Below, one piece after another: positions 26,555 to 34,551 of a stretch of 64,000 nucleotides of DNA (position 1 is its first letter; every line of letters starts with the position of its first letter). The position numbers and the translations under genes were made by a program. The notes beneath the pieces were generated by a model. It was not told the origin of the DNA. It worked only from the letters and a program-made list of their open reading frames with translations, and made no database searches. The stretch is from Bacillus alkalisoli (lineage in GTDB: Bacteria; Bacillota; Bacilli; Bacillales; Bacillaceae_I), in assembly GCF_002797415.1 (NCBI RefSeq), contig NZ_KZ454944.1:891745-955744 (forward strand), read 5' to 3'.

Positions 26555-26684
26555 GCTGTTGATTTACGCCCAAGCCTTCGCTTTCCGCGGGCGGGCCGGG
26601 AGCCTCCTCGGCGCAAGCGCCTGTGGGGTCTCCCGCTCCCCGCTTCTCCCGCAGGAGTCTCGGGCTCGGGCGTAAATCAACAGC
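26555..26684. repeat. GC-rich palindromic element, copy 1 (130 bp)
   Basis: Perfect 17-bp inverted arms GCTGTTGATTTACGCCC (26555) and its complement (26668-26684) bracket a GC-rich core. The core has blocks CTTTCCGCGGG, AGCCTCCTCG, CTGTGGGGTCTC and CTCCCGCAGGAGT. The base composition is far above the surroundings. The same blocks in the same order, on the other strand, occur at 45373-45612. From memory, such GC-rich elements are common between genes in Bacillaceae. The function is unknown. Confidence 0.8.
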
Positions 26685-26754
26685 TAGATATGTAATAAAC
26701 AACACTAACTTTTAACACAGCGTTGTTTAAAGTTAATAATAATTGTCTATACTC

Positions 26755-26905
26755 TCGCTGATAAATTATTATTTTCGCCGATAACAATCAGTTTTCGCTG
26801 ATAACCAAATGGGAGTCGCCGATAGAATGCCAATAATCGCCGATTAAATTCAGATTTTCGCTGATAAAAACCTAATTTTCGCCGATAAAGGGCAAAATAT
26901 CGCCG
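26755..26905. repeat. 21-bp-period repeat array, core TCGC(C/T)GATAA
   Basis: Eight cores start at 26755, 26775, 26795, 26816, 26837, 26858, 26879 and 26900 (spacing 20, 20, then 21 five times). The ~11 bases between cores vary and are AT-rich. It lies between the GC-rich palindrome and ytzI, completing the 452-bp gap after ycgQ. Confidence 0.85.
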
Positions 26906-26913
26906 ATAGAATA

Positions 26914-27084
26914 TCAGGAGCTGTCTTGAGAACTCTTATTTTCACCGGTAACGCCATGTTTTTCACTATCGCCATCTATTTCATCCACAGTATGCTCGTA
27001 TTTATAAGCTTTATTTGTCGTTAACAACGTTAAAAATAAAACGACAAATACAATAATAATACATATAATCATGACAGTCATCAT
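26914..27084 (-). CDS. ytzI: YtzI-like small membrane protein (56 aa)
   Basis: 56 residues from the ATG at 27084, with AAGGAGG eleven bases upstream. The in-frame extension to 27123 lies above the ribosome site and is rejected. One N-terminal membrane helix (MTVMIICIIIVFVVLFLTLL) is followed by a short polar tail (KAYKYEHTVDEIDG). Size, topology and position beside dps match YtzI of B. subtilis. The function is unknown. The 3' end abuts the 21-bp repeat array. Confidence 0.75.
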   Translation of the reverse strand: MMTVMIICIIIVFVVLFLTLLTTNKAYKYEHTVDEIDGDSEKHGVTGENKSSQDSS

Positions 27085-27163
27085 CGTAAAAGACCTCCTT
27101 ATCATACATCCATATTGTAACATGAACCCGCTACTAGTAAAGATACTAGAGCATAAACGAAAT

Positions 27164-27189
27164 GGTTAAAGGAAAAACTAAATGGGTAT
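27164..27189 (+). promoter_or_regulatory. SigB-like promoter of dps
   Basis: GGTTAA (27164), a 14-bp spacer and GGGTAT (27184) agree with the sigma-B consensus GTTTAA-N12-14-GGGTAT, with one mismatch. dps of B. subtilis is sigma-B dependent, which supports the reading. Confidence 0.65.
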
Positions 27190-27214
27190 GAAAAAAGTAG
27201 GGAGGCGATTCAAA

Positions 27215-27655
27215 ATGGAAAAAAAACTAGCCGAAGTAGTAAATCTACAAGTAGCAAACTGGAGTGTATTGTTTATTAAATTACATAATTATCATTGGTT
27301 TGTGACAGGTACGGAATTCTTTACTTTACATGATAAATTTGAACAGTTATATAATGAAGCTGCTAGTCACATAGATAATTTAGCAGAAAGATTATTATCT
27401 ATCGGCGGAAAGCCTGTAGGTACAATGAAAGAAATCTTAGAGATTTCTACCTTAGAAGAAGCAAGTGGAAATGAGTCTGCACAAGAGATGGTTCAGAGTA
27501 TTGCAAGAGATTTTGATAGTTTAACTAAACAGTTAAAAGAAGGCATGGAAGTAGCAGAGCAAGCTGGAGATGAAACAACAGGTGATATGCTACTGGCCAT
27601 TCATGCAAGTGTAGAAAAACATAATTGGATGTTGAAAGCATTTTTAGGAAAATAA
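27215..27655 (+). CDS. dps: Dps family ferritin-like DNA-protecting protein
   Basis: 146 residues from ATG 27215, chosen for the GGGAGGCGA site; the in-frame ATG at 27182 would lie in the -10 region. Ferroxidase-site residues are in [15 protein letters not shown] (His), [14 protein letters not shown] (His/Asp/Glu) and the adjacent HIDNLAERL. It forms a 12-subunit shell that oxidises and stores iron and protects DNA in stress. The SigB-like promoter fits general stress control. Confidence 0.93.
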   Translation: MEKKLAEVVNLQVANWSVLFIKLHNYHWFVTGTEFFTLHDKFEQLYNEAASHIDNLAERLLSIGGKPVGTMKEILEISTLEEASGNESAQEMVQSIARDFDSLTKQLKEGMEVAEQAGDETTGDMLLAIHASVEKHNWMLKAFLGK

Positions 27656-27658
27656 GAA

Positions 27659-27690
27659 AAGGATGGCCAGACAAATTGGCCATCTTATTT
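27659..27690. terminator. Terminator after dps
   Basis: GATGGCCA / TGGCCATC stem with a seven-base loop, followed by TTATTT. It lies between convergent genes. Confidence 0.8.
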
Positions 27691-27934
27691 AATGTAAAAA
27701 AGGACTATTTCCGATAAAAAATTCATCATCGGTTGATATATGATTTTTAAATTGATTAGATAAAACTATTGCCAACAAACTTTGGACTTCTTCCTCATAC
27801 AGACTATCTATTATCTTAATACACTCTTCCTTATTCAACTGTTCTACTATAGAAAAAACAAGTGCATCAATATCTTCATCTTCTCTTAACAATTTGAGAC
27901 GATTCTTTTTATACAATTCCTCAATTAAATTCAT
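27689..27934 (-). CDS. Small conserved cytosolic protein (DUF6154-like)
   Basis: 81 residues, acidic and helical, no membrane segment. It begins MNLIEELYKKNRLKLLREDE and has EDIDALVFSIVEQLNKEE and VQSLLAIVLSNQFKNH. It resembles, from memory, the DUF6154 proteins found near ytkD in Bacillus; I am not certain. The function is unknown. Convergent with dps. Confidence 0.6.
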   Translation of the reverse strand: MNLIEELYKKNRLKLLREDEDIDALVFSIVEQLNKEECIKIIDSLYEEEVQSLLAIVLSNQFKNHISTDDEFFIGNSPFLH

Positions 27935-28057
27935 ATATAAATACCCCGTTCTTGGATTTTTTTAAAAAATTACGATGATATCTTATCTTTATTATTCGAA
28001 TAATGTACCAATCCTATGTAGAAAATAAGAAAAGATAAAAATAGGATGGTGATGAAT

Positions 28058-28381
28058 GTGGAAAAGAAAACGTATTATGTAAACTTAGGACACGGTTTAA
28101 TTTCACAAGTTAAATCAGTGGATTCATATGATTATGTTATTCAAGCAAATGATGATGAAATAGTAACGTTAAGGGAGTATTTTGATCAAAATTATTCTTC
28201 TGACTGGCAAGGTTTTTGGCGGGCACATGTACCGTATTTAGAATATCATCACGATAAGCAAAATGATGCTTATGACGACGGATTACAAAAGATTTTGCAG
28301 TTAGTGTACGAGCTTGGAGATGAAGAAACAAGAGCCCATATTAAAGACAATCATCTCATGGAAGCAAGGTTAGAGGATTAA
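28058..28381 (+). CDS. Conserved hypothetical protein of Bacillaceae (107 aa)
   Basis: 107 residues from GTG 28058 (MEKKTYYVNLGHGLISQVKS), preceded by AGGATGGTGATG; in-frame ATGs at 28046 and 28052 are alternatives. It contains YSSDWQGFWRAHVPYLEYHH followed by DKQNDAYDDGL, a conserved-looking acidic/aromatic segment. No membrane helix or signal. I recognise the type as a conserved Bacillus protein of unknown function, sometimes labelled hydrolase without evidence. It stands alone upstream of ytkD. Confidence 0.7.
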   Translation: MEKKTYYVNLGHGLISQVKSVDSYDYVIQANDDEIVTLREYFDQNYSSDWQGFWRAHVPYLEYHHDKQNDAYDDGLQKILQLVYELGDEETRAHIKDNHLMEARLED

Positions 28382-28472
28382 ATTTTAATAAAATATATAA
28401 ACCTTGTTCATCACATTTTTGTCATAATGTGATATGATGAGAAAAACTTTTGATATATGGGGTTTAGATAGT

Positions 28473-28946
28473 ATGTATGAATTTGAAGACATTCACCACA
28501 ACAATGTAGTATTTTCATTTGAAGACCATCCTTTCTCGAAAGAGCCAAAGCATGTATGGGTCATATGCACGTTTGAAGATAAGTGGCTACTTACACAACA
28601 TCGTAATCGAGGGTTAGAGTTTCCTGGTGGAAAGGTGGAGGTAGGAGAAAGTGCACTTGAAGCCGCAATTCGTGAGGTAAAAGAGGAAACTGGTGGTATC
28701 GTTACTACTATTAATTATATTGGTCAATACAAAGTTTCAGGAAAAGAAAAAACGATTATAAAAAATGTCTATTTTGCAGAAATTGCAGAGCTTGTAAAAC
28801 AAGAAAGTTACTTTGAAACACATGGACCAATTTTATTAAAAACATTGCCAGATAAAATTAAACAAAATGGTAAATATAGTTTCATTATGAAAGATGACGT
28901 TTTACCTTTAAGTTTAAACAGGCTAAAAGAAAGCAATCTACTCTAA
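28473..28946 (+). CDS. ytkD: Nudix hydrolase YtkD (nucleoside triphosphate diphosphatase)
   Basis: 157 residues from ATG 28473 (MYEFEDIHHNNVVFSF), which matches the start of B. subtilis YtkD. The in-frame ATG at 28434 falls within an upstream palindrome. The Nudix box is GGKVEVGESALEAAIREVKE followed by ETGG. YtkD-type enzymes hydrolyse (d)NTPs, including oxidised guanine nucleotides, and are linked to stress and sporulation. An inverted repeat ATCACAT/ATGTGAT at about 28411-28434 may be a regulatory site. Confidence 0.9.
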   Translation: MYEFEDIHHNNVVFSFEDHPFSKEPKHVWVICTFEDKWLLTQHRNRGLEFPGGKVEVGESALEAAIREVKEETGGIVTTINYIGQYKVSGKEKTIIKNVYFAEIAELVKQESYFETHGPILLKTLPDKIKQNGKYSFIMKDDVLPLSLNRLKESNLL

Positions 28947-28972
28947 AAAGAGAAGGTTGCTTTTTTATTGCT
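28928..28972 (+). terminator. Terminator of ytkD
   Basis: AAGCAATCTACTCT / AGAGAAGGTTGCTT stem overlapping the stop codon, followed by TTTTTT. Confidence 0.8.
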
Positions 28973-29018
28973 AAAGATGTTAAAAAAAACGTAAAATTAC
29001 AAAAAAGGAGGTTTTATT

Positions 29019-30185
29019 TTGATTAAACTAATAAAAGGTGGAATCCTTTATGCCCCCGATTATAAAGGAATTAAAGACATATTAATTGCTGACGGTAAAA
29101 TTGCAGCTATAGAAGAGGAAATAAATTTAGAAAGTCCATATATTGAATTAATTGATGCGATGGGGAAAATAGTTGCGCCAGGCTTTATTGACAATCATGT
29201 TCATATTACTGGAGGAGGTGGTGAAGGTGGCTATAAAACAAGGACGCCAGAACTTTTCTTATCTGATGCGATAAAAGGTGGTATCACTACACTAGTTGGG
29301 GTAATTGGTACGGACGGTACTACTCGAACAATGACAAGTCTCATTGCTAAGGCGAAAGCTTTAAAAGAAGAAGGTATATCTTGTTTTATCCATACAGGCT
29401 CTTATCAAGTTCCCGTAAAAACACTAACTAGTAAAATAGAGGATGACTTACTATTAATTGAAGAAGTTATCGGTGTAGGGGAAATAGCTATCGCCGATCA
29501 TCGTTCCTCGCAACCTGATTATAGAGAGTTAGCAAAAATAGCGGCAGCTGCTAGAGTAGGTGGTATGTTAAGTGGAAAGGCTGGTATTGTTAACATTCAT
29601 ATAGGTGATAGTGAGTCGAAATTATCCTTATTATCAGATGTCATAAAAAATACAGACTTACCAATAAAACAGTTTTTGCCTACTCATATTAATAGAAATA
29701 GAAAGTTATTTGAAGCTGGAATCGAATATGCTAAACGTGGTGGATACGTAGACTTTACAACATCTAGTATTGCTAAATTTATTGAGAATGGTGAAGTGAA
29801 ATGTAGTAACGGTTTAAAAGAAATGCTTGAGAATGGTGTGTCTATCGAACAAATAACTTTTTCTTCAGATGGGCAAGCGAGTTTGCCTGAATTTAATCAT
29901 AATGGAGAATTTGTAGGTCTACAGGTTGGGAGAGTAACATCTTTATATAAAGAAGTGAAAGATGCAATAGTTCATGAAGGAATAGATATTGAGGTTGCTT
30001 TGAAAGTTATCACTTCTAATCCTGCAAATGTTCTTAAACTATCTCAAAAAGGAACGATTGAAGTTGGAAAAGATGCTGATATTATTTTTATTAATAAAGA
30101 TTCTTTCGAAATAGAAACAGTTATAGCTCAAGGGAAGCTAATGATGCATGAAAATAAATTGCTTGTTAAAGGTACATTTGAATAA
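29019..30185 (+). CDS. iadA: Beta-aspartyl (isoaspartyl) dipeptidase
   Basis: 388 residues, TTG start after AAAGGAGG. Amidohydrolase-superfamily zinc enzyme: DNHVHITGGGGEGG (first metal motif), FLPTHINRNRKLFE (His/Asn), FSSDGQASLPEFN (catalytic Asp, substrate loop) and the C-terminal IEVGKDADIIFI beta-sandwich. It degrades dipeptides with isoaspartyl bonds formed when proteins age, salvaging Asp. A GEIAIADHRSSQP segment supplies the carboxylated or acidic metal ligand region typical of IadA. It is a single-gene unit with its own terminator. Confidence 0.92.
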   Translation: MIKLIKGGILYAPDYKGIKDILIADGKIAAIEEEINLESPYIELIDAMGKIVAPGFIDNHVHITGGGGEGGYKTRTPELFLSDAIKGGITTLVGVIGTDGTTRTMTSLIAKAKALKEEGISCFIHTGSYQVPVKTLTSKIEDDLLLIEEVIGVGEIAIADHRSSQPDYRELAKIAAAARVGGMLSGKAGIVNIHIGDSESKLSLLSDVIKNTDLPIKQFLPTHINRNRKLFEAGIEYAKRGGYVDFTTSSIAKFIENGEVKCSNGLKEMLENGVSIEQITFSSDGQASLPEFNHNGEFVGLQVGRVTSLYKEVKDAIVHEGIDIEVALKVITSNPANVLKLSQKGTIEVGKDADIIFINKDSFEIETVIAQGKLMMHENKLLVKGTFE

Positions 30186-30188
30186 AAT

Positions 30189-30226
30189 TAAAAACTAGCC
30201 ACATTGCATTTGGCTAGTTTCTTATT
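30189..30226. terminator. Terminator between iadA and ytlD
   Basis: AAACTAGCCA / TGGCTAGTTT stem followed by CTTATT; A-rich on the other side. The genes converge. Confidence 0.8.
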
Positions 30227-30253
30227 GATTTAGTAATAATAAATGGAACGTAT

Positions 30254-31066
30254 TCAATTGGAAGTGTGCTTTACTAATTTCTTTTCTAAAAGCTCTACTA
30301 ATTGATACATTATCGTAGCTAAAACAGCAATGACAAGCAAACTTAAAAGCACGAGCGTAAAGTTAAATACTTGAAACCCGTAAATAATCATATAACCTAA
30401 TCCTTTGGAGGATACAAGAAACTCTCCTACAATGACGCCTACCCATGATAAGCCTACGTTTACTTTCAGTGTGGAGATAATGGTTGGATAGGAAGCAGGT
30501 AAAACTGCTTCAGTAAATAATTGTCTTCTTGATGCACCGAACGTTTGTAGCACTTTCAAATAGTTTGCGTCCACTTCTTTGAATGCTGTATAAACAACAA
30601 TCGTCGTAATAATTACAGATATTAAAGCTCCCATTGCTACGATGGATGTCATATTTGGACCAAGTGCAACGATAAGTATAGGGCCGAGTGCAACTTTGGG
30701 CATGGCATTTAAGACTACTAAATACGGTTCTAAAACTTTAGCTAATCGCAATGACCACCAAAGAATCGCTGCTAAAACTGTACCGAGGAAAGTACCTATA
30801 AGAAAGCCAAGAACCGTTTCAAACAATGTTATACTAGTGTGCATATATAACGAACCATCTTGAACTTTTTCAATAAACAGCTTATAAATTCTTGATGGAT
30901 AACTAAATAATAGAGGATCAATCCATCTGTTTTTTCCAGCTAATTCCCATAGTGAAAAACAGCTTATAAAAATGACTAGTTGATAAAATCGTATCCACCA
31001 TTTTTCTGTTTTACGTTTTTGTAAAAAATGCTCATGAAGGAGTTTTGTGTTTTCTTTCTGTTTCAA
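30254..31066 (-). CDS. ytlD: ABC transporter permease YtlD (SsuC/ThiX/TauC-like)
   Basis: 270 residues with about six membrane segments and the binding-protein-dependent permease loop [20 protein letters not shown] followed by [11 protein letters not shown]. The family transports sulfonates, nitrate or thiamine precursors. Its substrate is not deducible here. The start overlaps the end of ytlC by 35 bases, so translation is probably coupled. Last gene of ytlA-ytlC-ytlD. Confidence 0.88.
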   Translation of the reverse strand: MKQKENTKLLHEHFLQKRKTEKWWIRFYQLVIFISCFSLWELAGKNRWIDPLLFSYPSRIYKLFIEKVQDGSLYMHTSITLFETVLGFLIGTFLGTVLAAILWWSLRLAKVLEPYLVVLNAMPKVALGPILIVALGPNMTSIVAMGALISVIITTIVVYTAFKEVDANYLKVLQTFGASRRQLFTEAVLPASYPTIISTLKVNVGLSWVGVIVGEFLVSSKGLGYMIIYGFQVFNFTLVLLSLLVIAVLATIMYQLVELLEKKLVKHTSN

Positions 31067-31823
31067 GTTGCTCCAACTCCTTCCATATCTTTTGGAAAAG
31101 TTCTGCGTATTGAGGGTGTTGTCTTGCTTTAAATGGTGTTAATTTCCTTAGATCTTCAGGGACAAAAAATGTCTTAGCCACGCTCCCAGGATTTGCTTTT
31201 AATAGAAAAATACGATCGCTCATGGCGATAGCTTCACCAATATCATGAGTAACTAGAATAGCTGTTTTATTAATAGACTTAAGTGTTGTTTGAACCAAAT
31301 CTTCTAGCCTTAATTTTGTTTGGAAATCTAATGCAGAAAACGGTTCGTCTAGTAAAAGCAATTTAGGATTTGTAGCAAGAGTTCGAACGAGTGCAACACG
31401 TTGCCTCATACCACCTGACAATTGGGATGGGTATAACTTTTCAACATTTTCCAACCCCATTTTACTTAAAAGTTGTAACGTTTTTAACTTATTTTCGTTA
31501 TTGATCGTGCCCGTCACTTTAAGGCCAAGAAAAATATTCTCTTCGATTGTTTTCCAAGGAAATAAATAGTCTTGTTGAAGCATATAACCTATATCATCCT
31601 TTGCTTGTTTGGGGGACCTTCCCTCTAATTGCACTTTTCCCCCAGTAGGGTATAATAGCCCAGCGATGATAGAGAGAATAGTTGTTTTCCCACAACCACT
31701 CGGTCCAAGGAGGGAGATAAACTCCCCCTCCTCAACCGACAAGGAAACATCTTCTAAAACTTTGGTCGCTTGTTCTATCGTGAAATATACATGTTCAATC
31801 TGTTCAATTGATAGAAAGCTCAT
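31032..31823 (-). CDS. ytlC: ABC transporter ATP-binding protein YtlC
   Basis: 263 residues. Walker [11 protein letters not shown]-loop [13 protein letters not shown], signature [15 protein letters not shown], Walker [13 protein letters not shown] and switch [11 protein letters not shown]. It belongs to the SsuB/TauB/NrtD cluster. It energises the YtlD permease. It lies 12 bases after ytlA and overlaps ytlD. Confidence 0.9.
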   Translation of the reverse strand: MSFLSIEQIEHVYFTIEQATKVLEDVSLSVEEGEFISLLGPSGCGKTTILSIIAGLLYPTGGKVQLEGRSPKQAKDDIGYMLQQDYLFPWKTIEENIFLGLKVTGTINNENKLKTLQLLSKMGLENVEKLYPSQLSGGMRQRVALVRTLATNPKLLLLDEPFSALDFQTKLRLEDLVQTTLKSINKTAILVTHDIGEAIAMSDRIFLLKANPGSVAKTFFVPEDLRKLTPFKARQHPQYAELFQKIWKELEQLETERKHKTPS

Positions 31824-31835
31824 AATGATTCATCC

Positions 31836-32834
31836 TTATTTGCCGATAATTTTATTGGCAATTTCTGTATTTACTAATTTTTCATGCTCCACATATACTG
31901 GCAATTCGCCAGCTTCTTTCATAATGTTTTGCAAGTTTTCCCACTCTTCTTTATCAAGGATAGGGTCTGTTGCATATGAACCTTGGCTCTTGTAGCGGTC
32001 CACAACTGTTTCGATTAAATCGATGGAAGTATCGTCAAAGTACTTTTGAATCACTTCTGCGACTTCTCTTGCAGTCTGCGTTTCTACCCATTGCTGTCCT
32101 TTATAAAGCGCTCTAGTAAATCCTTGTACTTTCTTGTCATCTTTTTTCATATAACTCTCTTTCGCCATAAATGTTGTATATGGCACGTGCCCCGATTCTA
32201 CACCAAAGGAAGCGACAATGTAGCCAATGCCTTCTTGTTCAAACACACTTGCTTGAGGCTCAAATAATTGAACGTAGTCTCCTGTTCCAGAGGCAAAAGC
32301 GCTCGGGATATTACCGAAATCTATATTTTGAATGAGATTTAAATCTGATTGAGGGTTAATGCCATGCTTCTTTAACACAAACTCCCCTACCATTTGTGGC
32401 ATGCCACCTTTTCGTTGACCAAGGAAAGTAGAACCTTTTAAGTCGTCCCACGAGAAATTATCTACTTTGTTTCTAGCAACTAAGAAAGTCCCATCTGTTT
32501 GTGTTAATTGAGCGAAGTTAATGACTGGATCTGTTGCTTCTTGCGCATAAACATAAATGGAAGTCTCAGAACCAACTAAAGCAATATCTGCTCCATTGCT
32601 TAGCAGCGCAGTCATTGCTTTATCTCCACCCCAAGCAGTAGTTAACTCAACCGTAATTCCTTCTTCCTCGAAAAAACCTTGTTCTATTGCAGCATAAAAT
32701 GGAGCGTAAAAGATAGAACGGGTAACCTCAGAAACTCTAACAGTTTCCGCCTTGCCATTACCGCATGCAGCGATAGAGACTATTAATACCAAACATAGTG
32801 AAAGATACAATCCGAACCTTAAGTAACGTTTCAT
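31836..32834 (-). CDS. ytlA: ABC transporter substrate-binding lipoprotein YtlA
   Basis: 332 residues, lipobox IAAC at the end of a typical signal peptide (MKRYLRFGLYLSLCLVLIVS). NMT1/SsuA-like periplasmic-binding fold: IFYAPFYAAIEQGFFEEEGI, then GGDKAMTALLSNGADIALVG. The motif set matches sulfonate, nitrate or HMP-precursor binding proteins. A distinct substrate cannot be assigned, and no riboswitch is evident in the 98-bp upstream gap. First gene of the ytl operon. Confidence 0.88.
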   Translation of the reverse strand: MKRYLRFGLYLSLCLVLIVSIAACGNGKAETVRVSEVTRSIFYAPFYAAIEQGFFEEEGITVELTTAWGGDKAMTALLSNGADIALVGSETSIYVYAQEATDPVINFAQLTQTDGTFLVARNKVDNFSWDDLKGSTFLGQRKGGMPQMVGEFVLKKHGINPQSDLNLIQNIDFGNIPSAFASGTGDYVQLFEPQASVFEQEGIGYIVASFGVESGHVPYTTFMAKESYMKKDDKKVQGFTRALYKGQQWVETQTAREVAEVIQKYFDDTSIDLIETVVDRYKSQGSYATDPILDKEEWENLQNIMKEAGELPVYVEHEKLVNTEIANKIIGK

Positions 32835-32947
32835 TTTGGCTAATCCTCCTTGTAAAAAGACCTACTTGTTGTGATGTTTTATAAGATAAAGTATGATGAG
32901 GAAAAAAATGTGTGAATGCCTATTAGGTTTAAATGGAGGTTTTTGTT

Positions 32948-33733
32948 TTGTATAGGAATGGAGAGATTTTAGAAAAAGAGCGTTTTCCATCACCGAACCC
33001 GACTGTACACTTATTTACCGTTACATACTGGAGCGATGGACTTAAAGTGAAAGGACTGTTGGCAGAGCCGAGAACGGAAGGTAATTATGAAGGTTTTCTA
33101 TATTTGCGAGGTGGCATTAAAAATGTAGGGCAAGTAAGGCCAGCTCGAATTGCCCAATTTGCTTCGGAAGGGTTTATTGTAATGGCTCCATTTTATCGAG
33201 GAAATCAAGGTGGAGAGGGGAATGAAGATTTTGCAGGAGAAGACCGTATGGATGCTTTTTCGGCGTATGAACTGTTAAGAAGTTATCATCGAGTCGAAAG
33301 TGGACTGGTGCATGTTTTTGGTTTTTCCCGTGGGGGCGTAATGGCACTGTTGACCGGCATAGAATATAAGGATGTATGCTCCGTTGTATGCTGGGGTGGG
33401 GTGTCTGACATGTTTTTAACATACGATGAACGTGTGGATATGCGAAGAATGTTAAAGCGTGTTGTTGGAGGAACGCCTACAAAATTTCCTGAGCAATATG
33501 AATGGCGAACACCTTTATATTTTTTAGAGGAGTTACGAGCACCTGTATTAATCATTCACGGTGAAAAAGATGACAATGTTTCGATCGAGCATTCCTATCG
33601 TCTAGAAAAGCGGTTAAAGGAGTTAAACCATGATGTAGAGTCTTGGTATTTTAAAGGATATGACCATTACTTTCCCCCAGCGGAGAATAGAAGAGTTGTG
33701 AGAGAGTTAGCAAGGTGGATGAAAAGTAAGTAA
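32948..33733 (+). CDS. ytmA: YtmA-like S9 (prolyl oligopeptidase-fold) hydrolase
   Basis: 261 residues from TTG 32948, because GGAGG (32935) lies nine bases upstream; an ATG at 32933 would overlap that site. Alpha/beta hydrolase: FLYLRGGIKNVGQVRP, FYRGNQGGEGNEDFAGEDR, GFSRGG (nucleophile), IHGEKDDNVSIEHS (acid) and GYDHYFPP (base). It closely follows YtmA of B. subtilis. It may cleave peptides or esters; the substrate is unknown. The 52-bp hairpin array begins directly after the stop. Confidence 0.87.
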   Translation: MYRNGEILEKERFPSPNPTVHLFTVTYWSDGLKVKGLLAEPRTEGNYEGFLYLRGGIKNVGQVRPARIAQFASEGFIVMAPFYRGNQGGEGNEDFAGEDRMDAFSAYELLRSYHRVESGLVHVFGFSRGGVMALLTGIEYKDVCSVVCWGGVSDMFLTYDERVDMRRMLKRVVGGTPTKFPEQYEWRTPLYFLEELRAPVLIIHGEKDDNVSIEHSYRLEKRLKELNHDVESWYFKGYDHYFPPAENRRVVRELARWMKSK

Positions 33734-33741
33734 ATCTATTA

Positions 33742-34440
33742 AAGTTGGTGTGAAAAATGATTCAAGTTCATTTAGGTAGGTGTATAGGGAGTAGATGAAC
33801 TAGATAATGGGGCTGACGTTCATTTTAGTTAAGGAAGAGAGAGAAAATGAACATGAAGAGGCTGTTCACGTTCATTATGGTAAAGGAAGAGAGAGAAAAT
33901 GAACATGAAGAGTCCGTTCACGTTCATTATGGTAAAGGAAGAGAGAGAAAATGAACATGAAGAGTCCGTTCACGTTCATTATGGTAAAGGAAGAGAGAGA
34001 AAATGAACATGAAGAGGTCGTTCACGTTCATTATGGTAAAAGAAGAGAGAGAAAATGAACATGAAGAGTCCGTTCACGTTCATTATGGTAAAGGAAGAGA
34101 GAGAAAATGAACATGAAGAGGTCGTTCACGTTCATTATGGTAAAGGAAGAGAGAGAAAATGAACATGAAGAGGTCGTTCACGTTCATTATGGTAAAAGAA
34201 GAAAGAGAAAATGAACATGAAGAGGCCGTTCACGTTCATTATGGTAAAGGAAGAGAGAGAAAATGAACATGAAGAGGCCGTTCACGTTCATTATGGTAAA
34301 GATAGAAAGAGAAAATGAACATGAAGAAGCTGATATAGTTCAACTCGTTCCGAAAAAAAGCGCAAGATGAACTTGATAAGTGCGATGAAGTTCAACTCGA
34401 CCGAAAAAATAGCCAAGATGCATCTTTATAAGGGGAAGAA
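33742..34440. repeat. 52-bp hairpin tandem array, about 13 units in exact register
   Basis: The motif (A/G)ATGAAC starts at 33794, 33846, 33898 and then every 52 bp to 34366, with degenerate units at 33742 and 34418. The typical unit holds AATGAACATGAA, a seven-base loop and TTCACGTTCATT, a 12-bp stem with one mismatch, then a purine-rich GGTAAAGGAAGAGAGAGAA spacer. Central units are nearly identical. Outer units diverge, and the last ones (34366) become GATGAACTTGAT..ATGAAGTTCAACT, matching the array at 40541. No open reading frame uses it. It fills the 818-bp gap between ytmA and pckA. Confidence 0.92.
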
Positions 34441-34478
34441 GACTACTAAAGAAAACTTCATGCAATTCCCACCTAAAT

Positions 34479-34534
34479 AAAAAAGGCTATCTTAGTAAGT
34501 CAGCAAAACTGACTTCTAGGATAGCCTCTTTTAA
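34479..34534 (-). terminator. Terminator of pckA
   Basis: Two-part stem AGGCTATC / GATAGCCT with the inner stem AAGTCAG / CTGACTT; T-rich on the minus strand downstream. Confidence 0.85.
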
Positions 34535-34551
34535 TTTCATACGATAGGATA

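Noticed and set aside
26755-26905. Possible degenerate CRISPR or iteron origin
   Set aside because: Cores are about 10 bp with 11-bp spacers, too short for CRISPR; no replication gene is near, and similar-period arrays occur at other loci.
32835-32932. TPP or other riboswitch upstream of the ytl ABC operon
   Set aside because: The gap is only 98 bases and lacks the conserved THI-box blocks.
33742-34440. Possible CRISPR array
   Set aside because: The spacers are as conserved as the repeats, the unit is a 52-bp near-identical tandem and no cas genes are present.
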